5,500 nt of DNA, taken from positions 1 through 5,500 of the forward strand of contig JAFAWN010000152.1 in NCBI GenBank assembly GCA_019241735.1, in the 5' to 3' direction. Every line of letters begins with the position of its first letter. The first letter of the stretch is position 1. Source of the DNA: Terriglobales bacterium (GTDB lineage Bacteria > Acidobacteriota > Terriglobia > Terriglobales > Acidobacteriaceae). Under the pieces are notes generated by a model. It had not been told where the DNA came from and did no database searches. It was given only the letters and a program-made list of their open reading frames with translations. Positions 5,050 to 5,500 of the stretch are shown one piece after another. The translations under genes were made by a program, and so were the position numbers.

Positions 5050-5500
5050 ATGGGTAAACGAATAAGTAAGAGCACACATCGCATGCGCGGTTTCACTTTG
5101 ATTGCCACGCTGCTAACGATGGTGTTGCTTTCGGGCATTGCGGTCGGTCTGATGTTTCTGGTCAACGGCGAGGGTCATTTGGGGGGCAATGACCGGGAAC
5201 AGAATCTGGCGTTCTACGGCGCTGAGTCGGGAATGGAGAAGCTGACTACCGATCTGGCAAATTTGTATGCGACTACGATGTCGCCCACCCCGGCGCAGAT
5301 TACTGCTCTGACCACGTTTCCTCCGACCGCGGCCATGGTTGGCTCCATGAACTACAACGAGACGATCACGTGGACTTCGGATGCGAATGGGAACCCTGTC
5401 ACTCGATGGAACACCATTAGTGGCGGCCCTTATCAGGGATTAGTGGCTGAGATTATTCCCATGACGCGGCAAACCCAGGCCACTCGGCCTGCAGGCGCGT
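5050..5500 (+). CDS. pilX: PilX-type minor pilin, N-terminal part (runs off the window)
   Basis: The frame is open to the end of the window, with 150 residues visible. A basic leader (MGKRISKSTHRMRG) ends at G14/F15, followed by a hydrophobic helix (15-38, FTLIATLLTMVLLSGIAVGL). Position +5 is A19, not Glu; lack of the +5 Glu is known for GspK and many PilX proteins, which sit at the pilus tip. The helix leads into EQNLAFYGAESGMEKLTTDLANLY (50-73), which matches the FYxAExG...L pattern of the PilX N-terminal family. The ATG at 5050 is preceded by AGGAGA (5037-5042) with 7 bases of spacing. An in-frame ATG at 5017 overlaps the pilW stop (ATGA), has AAGGA 9 bases upstream, and would add 11 residues. 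It is the fourth pilin in the operon; by family precedent a pilY1-like tip adhesin gene would follow, but none is visible here. Confidence 0.8.
   Translation, partial: MGKRISKSTHRMRGFTLIATLLTMVLLSGIAVGLMFLVNGEGHLGGNDREQNLAFYGAESGMEKLTTDLANLYATTMSPTPAQITALTTFPPTAAMVGSMNYNETITWTSDANGNPVTRWNTISGGPYQGLVAEIIPMTRQTQATRPAGA

Overview
The window is typical chromosomal DNA of a moderately GC-rich Gram-negative bacterium. Its core is a minor-pilin (pseudopilin) operon of a type IV pilus (T4P) system. The mix of genes (a UDP-glucuronate decarboxylase-like enzyme, a receiver protein with two PilZ domains, then GspH/FimT, PilV, PilW and PilX in a row) and the protein style fit Acidobacteriota such as the Koribacter/Terriglobus group. 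That placement is inferred from recall, not from a search. No tRNA, rRNA, insertion sequence, phage gene or CRISPR array is visible.

Layout. (1) 1-538, plus strand: C-terminal part of a short-chain-dehydrogenase-type NDP-sugar enzyme, most like UDP-glucuronate decarboxylase. (2) 554-1678, minus strand, converging on it with only 15 bases between the stops: a 374-aa protein with a degenerate receiver domain followed by two PilZ domains, both with an intact c-di-GMP binding signature. (3) 1679-1886: divergent intergenic region with a candidate minus-strand promoter and two inverted repeats. (4) 1887-2312, plus strand: a 141-aa protein of unknown function with two membrane helices and a Cys/His-rich, probably zinc-binding tail. 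(5) 2313-2591: 279 bases without a gene, holding two stem-loops, a good sigma-70-like promoter and a structured leader of about 150 bases. (6) 2592-5500, plus strand: four prepilin-type genes, tightly packed: GspH/FimT (2592-3224), PilV (3209-3811), PilW (3854-5020) and PilX (5050 to beyond the end).

How the genes fit together. The four pilins all carry a short positively charged leader, a G/F processing site for the prepilin peptidase and a hydrophobic helix. Three have the usual Glu at +5 and the fourth (PilX) has Ala there, as expected for tip-type subunits. Such sets prime pilus assembly and form the tip, commonly with a PilY1 adhesin encoded downstream, which would lie outside this window. 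The PilZ protein next door makes c-di-GMP control of pili or of extracellular polysaccharide a reasonable hypothesis, and the sugar-nucleotide gene is compatible with polysaccharide synthesis nearby.

Most worth a second look: the minor-pilin leader, where one 8-base arm can pair with either of two downstream partners; the duplicated Asp-rich GPDG loop flanking a Cys pair in PilV; the REC-PilZ-PilZ architecture with a damaged receiver; and the unassigned membrane/zinc-finger protein. I saw no clearly novel multi-gene system.
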